Program-made: the position numbers and the translations under genes | Shown: piece by piece, positions 1 through 6,851 of the stretch | Numbering within the stretch: position 1 is the stretch's first letter | How the letters are laid out: the number at the start of each line of letters is the position of its first letter | Notes under the pieces: model-generated | The model's input: the letters and a program-made list of their open reading frames with translations, nothing else | Database searches by the model: none | Told to the model about the DNA's origin: nothing | Source: an uncultured Wenzhouxiangella sp. | Lineage (GTDB): Bacteria > Pseudomonadota > Gammaproteobacteria > Xanthomonadales > Wenzhouxiangellaceae | NCBI GenBank assembly: GCA_937876395.1 | Contig: CALEIM010000159.1 | Span: forward strand, 1-11,316 | Reading direction: 5' to 3' | Length of the DNA: 11,316 nucleotides

Positions 1-924
1 GGATGAATCAACCGGAAAAATCCCGGCAAACACGCGCGGCTGTAGCGGCTTGAATCCCGGCAGCGCCTGCTCGGCGGGCTCGCGGGCGCTGGTGATCGTA
101 TCGCCGACCGGTGCTCCGTGCACTTCCTTGATGCCGGCGGCAACAAAACCCACCTGGCCGCAGCCCAGCGCATCGCGGCCGGTGCGCTTGGGCGTGAAAA
201 TACCAACCTGGTCGGCCTGGTGCTCGTCGCCGGACGACATCACACGAATCTTTTCGCCCTTTTTCAGCCGCCCTTCCATGATCCGGACCAGAGAGTTGAC
301 GCCCAGGTAATTATCGAACCAGGAGTCAACGATCAGCGCCTTGAGCGGCTGATCCGAGCGGTCTTCTGGCGGTGGAATCCGCCGCACCAACGCTTCAAGA
401 ATCTCACGCACGCCATCGCCGGTCTTGGCGCTGACCATCAGGGCTTCAGATGCATCAATGCCAATAATATCCTCGATCTGGTGGCGGACCCGCTCGACAT
501 CGGCCGCCGGCAGATCAATCTTGTTGATCACCGGGATGACTTCCAGGCCCTGCTCGACGGCGGTGTAGCAGTTGGCCACACTCTGCGCCTCTACCCCCTG
601 GGCGGCGTCAACGACCAGCAGCGCGCCTTCGCAAGCGGCCAAAGACCGCGATACTTCATAGGAAAAATCGACGTGACCGGGGGTGTCGATGAAGTTGAGT
701 TGATAGACCTGCCCGTCATCGGCGCGGTAATCCAGCGTCACGCTCTGGGCCTTGATGGTGATGCCGCGCTCGCGCTCGATATCCATTGAATCGAGCACCT
801 GCGCGGCCATCTCGCGATCGCTCAGCCCGCCACAGACCTGAATGAAGCGATCGGCCAACGTCGATTTGCCGTGATCAACATGGGCGATGATCGAGAAATT
901 GCGGATGTGGCGAACGTCACTCAT
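1..924 (-). CDS. lepA: Elongation factor 4 (LepA), N-terminal part, cut by window edge
   Basis: LepA is a ribosome-bound translational GTPase that acts on stalled or mistranslocated ribosomes and aids 30S maturation. Read on the minus strand from ATG at 924, the protein starts MSDVRHIRNFSIIAHVDHGK. GTPase motifs are in order: P-loop AHVDHGKST at residues 14-22, RGITI at 53-57, DTPGH at 80-84, NKID at 134-137 and SAK at 165-167. A beta-barrel domain II begins near residue 190. The 308 codons present are about half of the usual 600-residue protein; the C-terminal part lies beyond base 1. No clear Shine-Dalgarno precedes the ATG, and a terminator hairpin ends only 21 bases upstream of it, so its expression is probably unusual (see the leader findings). 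The gene follows mucD, as in Pseudomonas. The family call is secure; the start is well supported by family alignment. Confidence 0.97.
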   Translation of the reverse strand, partial: MSDVRHIRNFSIIAHVDHGKSTLADRFIQVCGGLSDREMAAQVLDSMDIERERGITIKAQSVTLDYRADDGQVYQLNFIDTPGHVDFSYEVSRSLAACEGALLVVDAAQGVEAQSVANCYTAVEQGLEVIPVINKIDLPAADVERVRHQIEDIIGIDASEALMVSAKTGDGVREILEALVRRIPPPEDRSDQPLKALIVDSWFDNYLGVNSLVRIMEGRLKKGEKIRVMSSGDEHQADQVGIFTPKRTGRDALGCGQVGFVAAGIKEVHGAPVGDTITSAREPAEQALPGFKPLQPRVFAGIFPVDSS

Positions 925-945
925 CGGGAAAACTATTGCGGCGTG

Positions 946-978
946 AAAAAAATCGCCCCCGCGCAACGCGGGGGCGAT
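946..978 (-). terminator. Intrinsic terminator after mucD, in front of lepA
   Basis: A perfect 12-bp stem (arms 952-963 and 967-978, loop CAA at 964-966) is very GC-rich. On the minus strand it is followed directly by a run of seven T residues (positions 952-946). This is a textbook Rho-independent terminator for the rpoE-mucD operon, 58 bases past the mucD stop. It sits only 21 bases before the lepA start, so it may also act as an attenuator for lepA. Confidence 0.9.
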
Positions 979-1000
979 ACGAAGGGTCGGCTAACCCTGG

Positions 1001-1006
1001 ATTATA
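1001..1006 (-). promoter_or_regulatory. Candidate -10 box (TATAAT) for lepA
   Basis: The minus strand carries a perfect TATAAT in the mucD-lepA gap, which is notable in GC-rich DNA. No good -35 hexamer lies 16-18 bases upstream (the 17-base position reads ACTCGC), and there is no TG extension. If used, transcription would start near 994 and the terminator hairpin at 978-952 would lie in the lepA leader. It could be a chance match. Confidence 0.4.
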
Positions 1007-1036
1007 CCGGCCGGCTCACCGCAGCGAGTGTTGGCG

Positions 1037-2455
1037 TCACGATTCGCCTTTCGCCTCCGGCTGGTAGGCCAGAAATGCGGTGTTGCCATTGCTCTGCTGC
1101 ACCAGCAGAGCCACCGTGCGCCCGGCATCCAGGCCGGCAACGATGCGGTTGAAGTCTTCCATGTCGCCGACCGGCTGGTTGTTGATCATGACGATCAACT
1201 GGCCGCGCCGAATTCCGGCTCGATACGCGGCGTCGCTTTCGACCTCGTCAATTACCACGCCGCCCTCCGGGTCGTTGTAGCGGCGACGCAGTTCGTCGCT
1301 CAGCGGCGAGACGGTCAGGCCCAGTGCGTTGCTCGGCTCGGCCGCACTCGCGCTGGCGCCGTCGCCGTTGACATCGGCCGTCTCGCGTTCACCCAGGGTG
1401 ACCTCCAGGTTGCGACGCTCGCCCCAGCGCCAGACGGTCATGTCCACCGTTTCACCCGGCTTTTGCATACCAACCAGGGGCGGAAGCTCGGAGTGCCGCT
1501 CAATCGGCGTGCCCTCAAACTCGATGATCACATCACCGACTTCCATGCCTGCGTCCTCGGCCGGACTGCCAGCCTCGACCCGCGTAATCAGGGCGCCGGC
1601 CGGCCGCTGCATGCCCAGAGCATCGGCCTGCTCACGGCCAACCGCCTGGAGCAGCACGCCGAGAAAACCGCGCGCCACCCGACCGCTGTCGAGTAGCTGC
1701 TCGATCGAGTTCCGGGCAACCTCGGATGGAATCGAAAACGACAGGCCGATGTTGCCGCCGTGCGACGACAGAATCCAGGAATTGATGCCCACGACCGTGC
1801 CATCGGTGCGGATCAACGGTCCGCCAGAATTGCCGCGATTGATCGCCACATCGCTCTGAATGAACGGCACGTACTGCTGCTGCGCACCCTGACTGCGCCC
1901 CTTGGCGCTGACAATCCCGGCCGTTACCGACTGCTCGAAGCGAAATGGCGAGCCAATCGCAATCACCCACTCACCCGGGCGCAGATCATCGGTGGTGCCA
2001 AGATCCAGGGTCGGCAGATTGTCGGCCGGAATGCGCAAAACGGCGATATCGGTTTCGGCATCGGAACCAATCAATTCGGCAACATATTCCCGACGGTCAG
2101 CCAGCCGCACGATGATCTCGTCAGCACCGTCGACGACGTGGTGATTGGTCACCACCAGGCCATCGGCTTCAATGATGAAACCTGAGCCGCCGCCCTGGCG
2201 ATCCGGCTGGCCACGGCGTTCGCCGCCGCCGAAGGGTTCCTCAAAGAAGCGGCGGAAAAACTCCGGCATGTCGTCGGGCACGCCGCGTCCTTCTTCGGGC
2301 AACTCGGCCGGGCGACTGCCAAAGCGGGTCGTGGTGATATTAACCACCGCCGGCGCCGAATTTTCCACCAGCTCGGTGAAATCCGGCTGGGCGGCCAGCG
2401 GCGCGGCCAGCATCATGACCAGCAGCACGGCTGAAAACTTCAGGGTTCTGAGCAT
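1037..2455 (-). CDS. mucD: Periplasmic serine endoprotease, DegP/HtrA family (MucD)
   Basis: MucD degrades or chaperones misfolded envelope proteins in the periplasm and, in Pseudomonas, dampens the AlgU response. The 472-residue protein has a signal peptide (residues 1-22, ending LAAQ) and a Gly/Arg-rich loop at about 47-90. The trypsin-like domain has catalytic His106 in TNHHVV, Asp136 in ETDIAVL and Ser210 in GNSGGPL. PDZ1 spans about 258-352, and PDZ2 about 376-465 after an acidic/Ala linker. Length and two PDZ domains match DegP/MucD rather than single-PDZ DegS. The ATG at 2455 has an AGGA Shine-Dalgarno about 9 bases upstream and lies 19 bases after rseC. It is the last gene of the rpoE operon and is followed by a strong terminator. 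All three catalytic residues are intact. DegQ-like naming is possible, but operon position favours MucD. Confidence 0.95.
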   Translation of the reverse strand: MLRTLKFSAVLLVMMLAAPLAAQPDFTELVENSAPAVVNITTTRFGSRPAELPEEGRGVPDDMPEFFRRFFEEPFGGGERRGQPDRQGGGSGFIIEADGLVVTNHHVVDGADEIIVRLADRREYVAELIGSDAETDIAVLRIPADNLPTLDLGTTDDLRPGEWVIAIGSPFRFEQSVTAGIVSAKGRSQGAQQQYVPFIQSDVAINRGNSGGPLIRTDGTVVGINSWILSSHGGNIGLSFSIPSEVARNSIEQLLDSGRVARGFLGVLLQAVGREQADALGMQRPAGALITRVEAGSPAEDAGMEVGDVIIEFEGTPIERHSELPPLVGMQKPGETVDMTVWRWGERRNLEVTLGERETADVNGDGASASAAEPSNALGLTVSPLSDELRRRYNDPEGGVVIDEVESDAAYRAGIRRGQLIVMINNQPVGDMEDFNRIVAGLDAGRTVALLVQQSNGNTAFLAYQPEAKGES

Positions 2456-2474
2456 GACATTCAGTCCTTTTGGG

Positions 2475-2942
2475 TCAGATTCTGTCTATTGAGATAGTGG
2501 CGCCGTCGCTGCAGGACAAGCGTTCGATGACCGGATCAAGCCCGCGCATCGTACCCTGGCGCAAAACAAAAGCGACCACGGCAAGAGCTGTCAGACCACC
2601 GCCCAGCGCGCCAATATCCCGCCACGCGACCGGCCCGAGCAGCAGGTGCAGGGCCAGCGCACCCAACAGAAATCCAAGCAGCGGCAAACCGTAAAACAGG
2701 ACGCCGGCCACGGCCAGGCGGTCCGTGGGCAGGCCAACGCGCACCCACTCACCGTTGGCCAGTTCGCGGTGCCCGCTCAGTTCCATGCGGCTGCGACCGC
2801 GCAGCACAAGGCCGGAAAACAGGCCCGCGCCGCATCCTTCGCCGCGGTTGCAGCGCTCGCAGGCATCCGGGGAACTGAACTCCAGAACCAGCCCGCCTGG
2901 GCCGGCTACCACGCGCGCGATCTGCCATATCATCGCCGTCAC
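2475..2942 (-). CDS. rseC: RseC/MucC family inner-membrane protein, SoxR-reducing/sigma-E regulatory
   Basis: RseC is a small inner-membrane protein that in E. coli modestly affects RpoE activity and is related to the Rsx/Rnf-linked SoxR-reducing system. The 155-residue protein shows the family's N-terminal cysteine cluster C-x2-C-x5-C-G (Cys28, Cys31, Cys37) and two hydrophobic segments at about 76-101 and 110-127, with a short C-terminal tail. The start is uncertain: GTG at 2942, 9 bases after the rseB stop, gives 155 residues, while an in-frame ATG at 2933 gives 152. Neither has a strong Shine-Dalgarno, so translation is probably coupled to rseB. It sits between rseB and mucD, as mucC does in Pseudomonas. 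The family assignment is firm from cysteines, topology and context; the molecular role is poorly defined in the family itself. Confidence 0.88.
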   Translation of the reverse strand: MTAMIWQIARVVAGPGGLVLEFSSPDACERCNRGEGCGAGLFSGLVLRGRSRMELSGHRELANGEWVRVGLPTDRLAVAGVLFYGLPLLGFLLGALALHLLLGPVAWRDIGALGGGLTALAVVAFVLRQGTMRGLDPVIERLSCSDGATISIDRI

Positions 2943-2951
2943 GCCGTGTGA

Positions 2952-3944
2952 TCAGCCTCGCGCGCGATCGCGTTCAGCGCGTTTGAGCTGGCGGCCGACA
3001 AATTCCACGGTCGCGGCCGGTACCTCACCGAGCACGGTATAGAGCTTGCCACTCGATCGGGTGGTATAGACGTGGACCGCGCCCATGCTGTTGACGCGGC
3101 TGCTGGTCTCACCTTCGGCGGTATTCTCGATATAAATCGAAAAGCTGGATATGCCGTCACTGTAGAGCTGAAATTCGAACTCAGCGCCACCGTTGCGTTC
3201 GCCGCTGCCGACGTGCACCAGGCGAAATCCGCGCGGCACGCGTGGATTGATCGACGCCTCCTGTGCGACCGCATCGGTCGGTTGCTGGATCGGGTCCAGC
3301 GTGGTGCCGGCAAACTCCTGGCCGATAAACTCGGGCTCAAACTCCGCATCATTGATCTCGGCGCCGAGCTCCAGGGAGGTAAACGAGACCTGCTGGAGCT
3401 GGTGACCATCATGATCGATGACCGCATAGCGCAGCAGCATGGCCGTGCTCTCTTCCAGCCACAGGCGCGAGCCGTAGCGGTAGGCGTCGCGCGGCTGAAT
3501 ATGTATCACTCGCGCCATCATTCCGGCAGCCCGCGCGCGGTCACCCAGCGTAATGCGATAGGCCGAGTCGGCGCTGAGCAATCGATCGACCGGCAGATCC
3601 GGCAGCAGACGTCCGGTTAGCTGACTTTCCAGTGCGACCGGCTGATCGCCGGGCAGTACGCAGCGCACCTTGCCGCCCTTGCGCAGAATTTCGCGCGGCT
3701 CGCCGTCGATCGAGACGATGCGCTCGCGTACGCCGTTCTCATCGGAGCGATGCACCACCCGCAGGGTATCGACCTGCCCGTTGCGCACATGCACCAGCGT
3801 GCCGCGGTAATCGAGGCTTTCGACGGCCGACGACATGCGCTCCAGCCAGCGATTGATGGAATCTTCGGCACCGGCCGGCGCCGCACTCAGCAGCAGACCG
3901 ACAACCACAGTCAGCAGCCAGACAATTGAGGGCCCGCGGTACAC
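2952..3944 (-). CDS. rseB: Sigma-E regulatory periplasmic protein RseB/MucB
   Basis: RseB binds the periplasmic part of RseA and shields it from site-1 cleavage by DegS-type proteases; off-pathway LPS or lipids release it. The 330-residue protein has a signal peptide (hydrophobic residues 8-20, cleavage near AGA at 24-26). The large lipid-binding N-terminal domain runs from SINRWLERM, with the typical segment SLDYRGTLVHVRNGQ near 43-57. The smaller C-terminal domain runs from about 233 (NPRVPRGFRLV) to the end, with the MGAVHVYTT motif. Length fits the family at about 315-330. The start is GTG at 3944, 7 bases after the rseA stop, with no evident Shine-Dalgarno, suggesting coupling to rseA translation. 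No truncation or missing element was seen. Confidence 0.94.
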   Translation of the reverse strand: MYRGPSIVWLLTVVVGLLLSAAPAGAEDSINRWLERMSSAVESLDYRGTLVHVRNGQVDTLRVVHRSDENGVRERIVSIDGEPREILRKGGKVRCVLPGDQPVALESQLTGRLLPDLPVDRLLSADSAYRITLGDRARAAGMMARVIHIQPRDAYRYGSRLWLEESTAMLLRYAVIDHDGHQLQQVSFTSLELGAEINDAEFEPEFIGQEFAGTTLDPIQQPTDAVAQEASINPRVPRGFRLVHVGSGERNGGAEFEFQLYSDGISSFSIYIENTAEGETSSRVNSMGAVHVYTTRSSGKLYTVLGEVPAATVEFVGRQLKRAERDRARG

Positions 3945-3951
3945 GGTCAGA

Positions 3952-4545
3952 TCAGCGCTCGTCGAAGACCGGGGTATAGATCACCACATCGGGTGGCGTA
4001 TCCAGCTCTTCACCGAGCCCGGTAACGATCGGCACCCAGGTCGGGAATCCGGCGTTGCCGGCGGCCTGATGGTGGCGCAGCACGTAGCCGCTGATCCGCT
4101 CACGCTCGGCGCGCTGGTTTTCGGAATAGCTGACCGGCACGGTCGGCTGAGTGAACGGCTGGTCAAATGAAGTCGAACGGGCGACGAACCCGGCCTGATC
4201 GTCTCCGGCCGGCAGACTGCCCTGCTGTTCCAGCAGGGAATTGAAACCAACGACGGCCATCAGGGCAACGCTGGCGGCAATGGCCGTGCCGGTAATTGGC
4301 CGCAGCCAGCCCTTGGCGGACGGTACGGGTGCGGCTTCAGATTGCAGCGCTGCAGCAACCCGATTGACCAGGTCGGCGCCGGCCAGGGATTCGCCCTGCA
4401 GGCAGGCGCGCACCGTGTGCATGCGCGTCCAGGTGGCAGTCAATTCGGCATCGCCGGCCAGGCGCCGGAGCAGAAATTTGCGCCCACGCCGGTCCAGCTC
4501 ATCGTCCATCAAACAAGACAGATTTTCACGACTTGTATCACTCAT
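3952..4545 (-). CDS. rseA: Anti-sigma-E factor RseA/MucA
   Basis: RseA is a single-pass inner-membrane protein whose cytoplasmic N-terminus sequesters RpoE and whose periplasmic part binds RseB. Stepwise proteolysis frees the sigma factor. In the 197 residues, the N-terminal anti-sigma domain (about 5-70) has the family features LSCLMDDELD, then TWTRMHTVRACLQGE. One transmembrane helix covers about 84-102. The periplasmic tail includes RISGYVLRHHQ near 149-159, resembling the RseA/MucA C-terminal domain. ATG at 4545 lies 13 bases after the rpoE stop, and an AGGA Shine-Dalgarno overlaps the TAG stop codon, which favours coupled, near-stoichiometric synthesis of sigma and anti-sigma. It appears intact; mucA-type truncations known from mucoid Pseudomonas are not present here. 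Confidence 0.94.
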   Translation of the reverse strand: MSDTSRENLSCLMDDELDRRGRKFLLRRLAGDAELTATWTRMHTVRACLQGESLAGADLVNRVAAALQSEAAPVPSAKGWLRPITGTAIAASVALMAVVGFNSLLEQQGSLPAGDDQAGFVARSTSFDQPFTQPTVPVSYSENQRAERERISGYVLRHHQAAGNAGFPTWVPIVTGLGEELDTPPDVVIYTPVFDER

Positions 4546-4558
4546 GGATTTCGAATTC

Positions 4559-5140
4559 CTATTGATTGTCCAGCAGCGGTCTTAACCGCACATCGATGGC
4601 CTCTCGGGCCCTGAAAATCCGTGACCTCACCGTGCCGATCGGGCATTCCATGGTTTTGGCGATCTCTTCGTAGCTCATGCCGTCAAACTCGCGCAGGGTG
4701 ATGGCCACCCGCAAGTCTTCCGGCAGACTGGCGATCGCGTCGTGGATGGTGCTCTCGATTTCTGCGCGCAGCAGATCGTGTTCCGGCGAGTCTTGCTCCT
4801 TGAGACGCGAATCAACCTGAAATTGTTCCGCATCCACCGCATCAATATCCGAAGACGGCGGGCGCCGGCTCTGGGCAACGAGGTGATTTTTGGCGGTATT
4901 GATGGCAATTCGGTACAGCCAGGTGTAGAAAGCGCTGTCGCCGCGGAAGCGTCCGATCGCGCGGTAGGCCTTGATGAAAGCCTCCTGGGCGATGTCCAGC
5001 GCTTCGGCGTGATCGGACACATAGCGGGTAATCAGGCTGACGATTTTGTGCTGGTATTTGCCAACCAGCACGTCAAAGGCCCTTTTGTCACCCGCCTGCA
5101 CACGCTCAACGAGTTCTTGGTCAACTTCCCGTTCGCCCAT
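4559..5140 (-). CDS. rpoE: RNA polymerase sigma-E factor (RpoE/AlgU), envelope stress
   Basis: This ECF sigma factor directs core polymerase to envelope-stress promoters, including usually its own operon and rpoH. Region 2 holds LDIAQEAFIKAYRAI (from about residue 48) and the DSAFYTWLYRIAINTAKNHL-type segment. Region 4 has SLPEDLRVAITLREFDGMSY followed by the helix-turn-helix EEIAKTMECPIGTVRSRI (about 157-174). I chose ATG at 5140 (MGEREVDQELVERVQ, 193 residues) because it matches the N-terminus and the 191-193 length of RpoE/AlgU and has an AGGA Shine-Dalgarno 9 bases upstream. The reading frame is open 13 codons further to 5179, but that extension has no family support. It is first gene of the rpoE-rseA-rseB-rseC-mucD operon. 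A weak sigma-E-like promoter lies about 47-74 bases upstream. Confidence 0.96.
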   Translation of the reverse strand: MGEREVDQELVERVQAGDKRAFDVLVGKYQHKIVSLITRYVSDHAEALDIAQEAFIKAYRAIGRFRGDSAFYTWLYRIAINTAKNHLVAQSRRPPSSDIDAVDAEQFQVDSRLKEQDSPEHDLLRAEIESTIHDAIASLPEDLRVAITLREFDGMSYEEIAKTMECPIGTVRSRIFRAREAIDVRLRPLLDNQ

Positions 5141-5186
5141 CGGGGCAATTCCTGTCCTTGTTAGGGCGACCGGGCTCACATGGAAT

Positions 5187-5214
5187 ACTGACCTTGGCCC
5201 GGCCGGTTAGTTTC
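5187..5214 (-). promoter_or_regulatory. Candidate autoregulatory sigma-E promoter of rpoE
   Basis: On the minus strand GAAACT (5214-5209), a 17-base spacer and TCAGT (5191-5187) resemble the AlgU/RpoE consensus GAACTT-N16/17-TCTGA. The predicted start near 5180 leaves a leader of about 40 bases with the rpoE Shine-Dalgarno. The -35 has two mismatches to GAACTT, so this is a plausible but weak match. Autoregulation is known for rpoE and algU in related bacteria; here it is inference. Confidence 0.4.
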
Positions 5215-5242
5215 ATGACGCTGAAAACAGCAGAATATCACG

Positions 5243-5268
5243 CCACAGACCAGAACTGCCGTCTGTGG
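5243..5268. promoter_or_regulatory. Operator-like inverted repeat in the rpoE/amaB divergent region
   Basis: Perfect 8-bp arms CCACAGAC (5243-5250) and GTCTGTGG (5261-5268) flank a 10-base spacer. The repeat is centred near 5255, about 30 bases before the predicted start of the aldehyde dehydrogenase transcript, so it overlaps its -35 region. No T-run follows, so it is not a good intrinsic terminator. A dimeric regulator site is the likeliest reading; the regulator is unknown. Confidence 0.45.
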
Positions 5269-5270
5269 AG

Positions 5271-5279
5271 TGCCATAAT
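5271..5279 (+). promoter_or_regulatory. Candidate extended -10 promoter of the aldehyde dehydrogenase operon
   Basis: TG-C-CATAAT at 5271-5279 matches an extended -10 element (TGnTATAAT with one mismatch). There is no good -35 upstream, as is usual for extended -10 promoters. The predicted start near 5286 gives a leader of about 36 bases before ATG 5322. A second palindrome, GTTTGC-ACG-GCAAAC at 5285-5299, lies right at the start of this transcript. Confidence 0.4.
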
Positions 5280-5284
5280 AGCGG

Positions 5285-5299
5285 GTTTGCACGGCAAAC
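5285..5299. repeat. Short palindrome GTTTGC-ACG-GCAAAC near the predicted transcript start
   Basis: Perfect 6-bp arms at 5285-5290 and 5294-5299 with a 3-base centre lie between the candidate -10 and the Shine-Dalgarno at 5307-5312. Placement fits a repressor site at the start of transcription or a small leader hairpin. It may act together with the larger inverted repeat at 5243-5268. Function is inferred only from position. Confidence 0.35.
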
Positions 5300-5321
5300 A
5301 ATCGCACAGGAGCATCCGGCC

Positions 5322-6851
5322 ATGAGCACGCACAAACCACTACTTGACCGCCTCGGCCTCAAGGACATCAATCCCGGCGCCTGCTTCGGCCCCGGACAGT
5401 ATGCACCGGTCAGCCAGGACCGACTGATCGAATCGTTCAACCCCACCGACGGCCAGCTCATCGCCCGGGTCAGTGGCGCCAGCGAGGCCGACTACGAAAA
5501 AGTCATCGAAACCGCGCGCGAAGCCTCACTTGCCTGGCGCACCGTGCCGGCGCCCGAGCGCGGCAACGCCGTGCGCCTGGTCAACGACGCCCTGCGCGAT
5601 TACAAGGACGCGCTGGGTTCCCTGGTCGCGCTGGAAATGGGCAAGATCAAGCCCGAAGGCGACGGCGAGGTCCAGGAAATGATCGACATCGGCGATCTGG
5701 CGCTGGGCCAGTCGCGCATGCTCTACGGCAACAGCATGCACTCCGAACGCCCCGGACACCGACTCTACGAACAGTGGCACCCGCTCGGCGTAGTCGGCGT
5801 GGTCACCGCGTTCAACTTCCCGGTGGCCGTCTACGCCTGGAACGCCTTCCTTTCGGCCATCTGCGGCAATGCCACGGTGTGGAAGCCAAGCCCCAAGGGC
5901 GTGCTGTGCTGTGCCGCAGTCCAGAACATCATCAGTGAAGCTCTGGCCGACACCGATTACCCGCCGATATTCACCGCCTTCATGGAAGCCGGCAACGAGC
6001 TGGCCGGCCGCTTTATCGACGATGAGCGCGTCAACCTGATGTCGTTCACCGGCTCGACCAAGGTCGGCCGCATGGTCGGTGAGCGGGTCGCCAAACGAAT
6101 GGGCAAAAGTCTGCTCGAACTGGGCGGCAACAACGCCATCATCATGGACGAAAGCGCCGACTTCAAACTGGCCATTCCGGCGGTGGTTTTTGGCGCCGTC
6201 GGCACCGCCGGCCAGCGTTGCACCAGCACACGCCGCCTGTTCGTCCACGAGTCCATCTACGACGAGACCGTGAACGCACTGGTCAAAGCCTACGCCCAGG
6301 TACGCATCGGCGATCCGCTCGACGAAAACACCCTGATGGGTCCGCTGACCGATGCAGCCTCCGTCGAGCGCTTCGAAAAAGCCGTGGCCCGCGCCCAGGA
6401 AGCCGGCGGCCGGGTGCTGACCGGCGGCAAACGCATCGACGGCGACGGCTTTTTTGTTCAGCCGACCATCATCGAAGCGCAAAATGACTGGGAGATCGTC
6501 CAGGAAGAAACCTTCGCCCCGATTCTCTACCTGATGAAGTACAGCCGCCTGGAAGACGCCGTGGCGATGCAAAACGACGTGCGCCAGGGTCTGAGTTCGG
6601 CGATCTTCACCACGGATCTGCGCAATGCTGAATACTTCCTGTCGCACCAGGGCTCGGACTGCGGCATTGCCAACGTCAACATCGGTACCTCGGGTGCGGA
6701 AATCGGCGGGGCCTTTGGTGGCGAGAAAGAAACCGGCGGCGGGCGCGAGTCCGGTTCGGACTCCTGGAAAGCCTATATGCGCCGCCAGACCAACACCACC
6801 AACTGGTCGACCGAGCTGCCGCTGGCCCAAGGCATCAAGTTCGAGCTGTAG
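5322..6851 (+). CDS. amaB: ALDH7-type aldehyde dehydrogenase, probable L-piperidine-6-carboxylate / alpha-aminoadipic semialdehyde dehydrogenase
   Basis: ALDH7 enzymes oxidise alpha-aminoadipic semialdehyde (in equilibrium with piperideine-6-carboxylate) to alpha-aminoadipate with NAD+, a step of lysine catabolism, in the cytoplasm. ATG at 5322 was chosen because CAGGAG lies 9 bases upstream; this gives 509 residues, normal for the family. An open extension back to 5265 overlaps the promoter region. Motifs: the TAFNFP oxyanion Asn at about 165, FTGSTKVG near 242-249, ELGGNN with general-base Glu266, and GQRCT with nucleophile Cys300. The strongly ALDH7-specific segment ANVNIGTSGAEIGGAFGGEK is followed by ETGGGRESGSDSWK. 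The stop abuts pyrD with no gap. No other lysine-degradation gene is in view, so the substrate is inferred from family alone; another semialdehyde is possible. Confidence 0.9.
   Translation: MSTHKPLLDRLGLKDINPGACFGPGQYAPVSQDRLIESFNPTDGQLIARVSGASEADYEKVIETAREASLAWRTVPAPERGNAVRLVNDALRDYKDALGSLVALEMGKIKPEGDGEVQEMIDIGDLALGQSRMLYGNSMHSERPGHRLYEQWHPLGVVGVVTAFNFPVAVYAWNAFLSAICGNATVWKPSPKGVLCCAAVQNIISEALADTDYPPIFTAFMEAGNELAGRFIDDERVNLMSFTGSTKVGRMVGERVAKRMGKSLLELGGNNAIIMDESADFKLAIPAVVFGAVGTAGQRCTSTRRLFVHESIYDETVNALVKAYAQVRIGDPLDENTLMGPLTDAASVERFEKAVARAQEAGGRVLTGGKRIDGDGFFVQPTIIEAQNDWEIVQEETFAPILYLMKYSRLEDAVAMQNDVRQGLSSAIFTTDLRNAEYFLSHQGSDCGIANVNIGTSGAEIGGAFGGEKETGGGRESGSDSWKAYMRRQTNTTNWSTELPLAQGIKFEL

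Noticed and set aside
118..789. A 223-codon plus-strand open frame opposite lepA
   Set aside because: The minus strand here encodes LepA with all GTPase motifs; the plus-strand frame has no recognisable domain.
5141..5179. N-terminal extension of RpoE to an upstream start at 5179
   Set aside because: The 13 extra residues have no counterpart in RpoE/AlgU, while the start at 5140 has a good Shine-Dalgarno and gives the family length.
5243..5268. Inverted repeat as an intrinsic terminator
   Set aside because: Neither strand has a T-run after the stem and no gene ends nearby; an operator role fits better.
5265..5321. N-terminal extension of the aldehyde dehydrogenase to a start at 5265
   Set aside because: It would run through the candidate promoter and palindrome and lacks a ribosome binding site; the ATG at 5322 has CAGGAG at ideal spacing.
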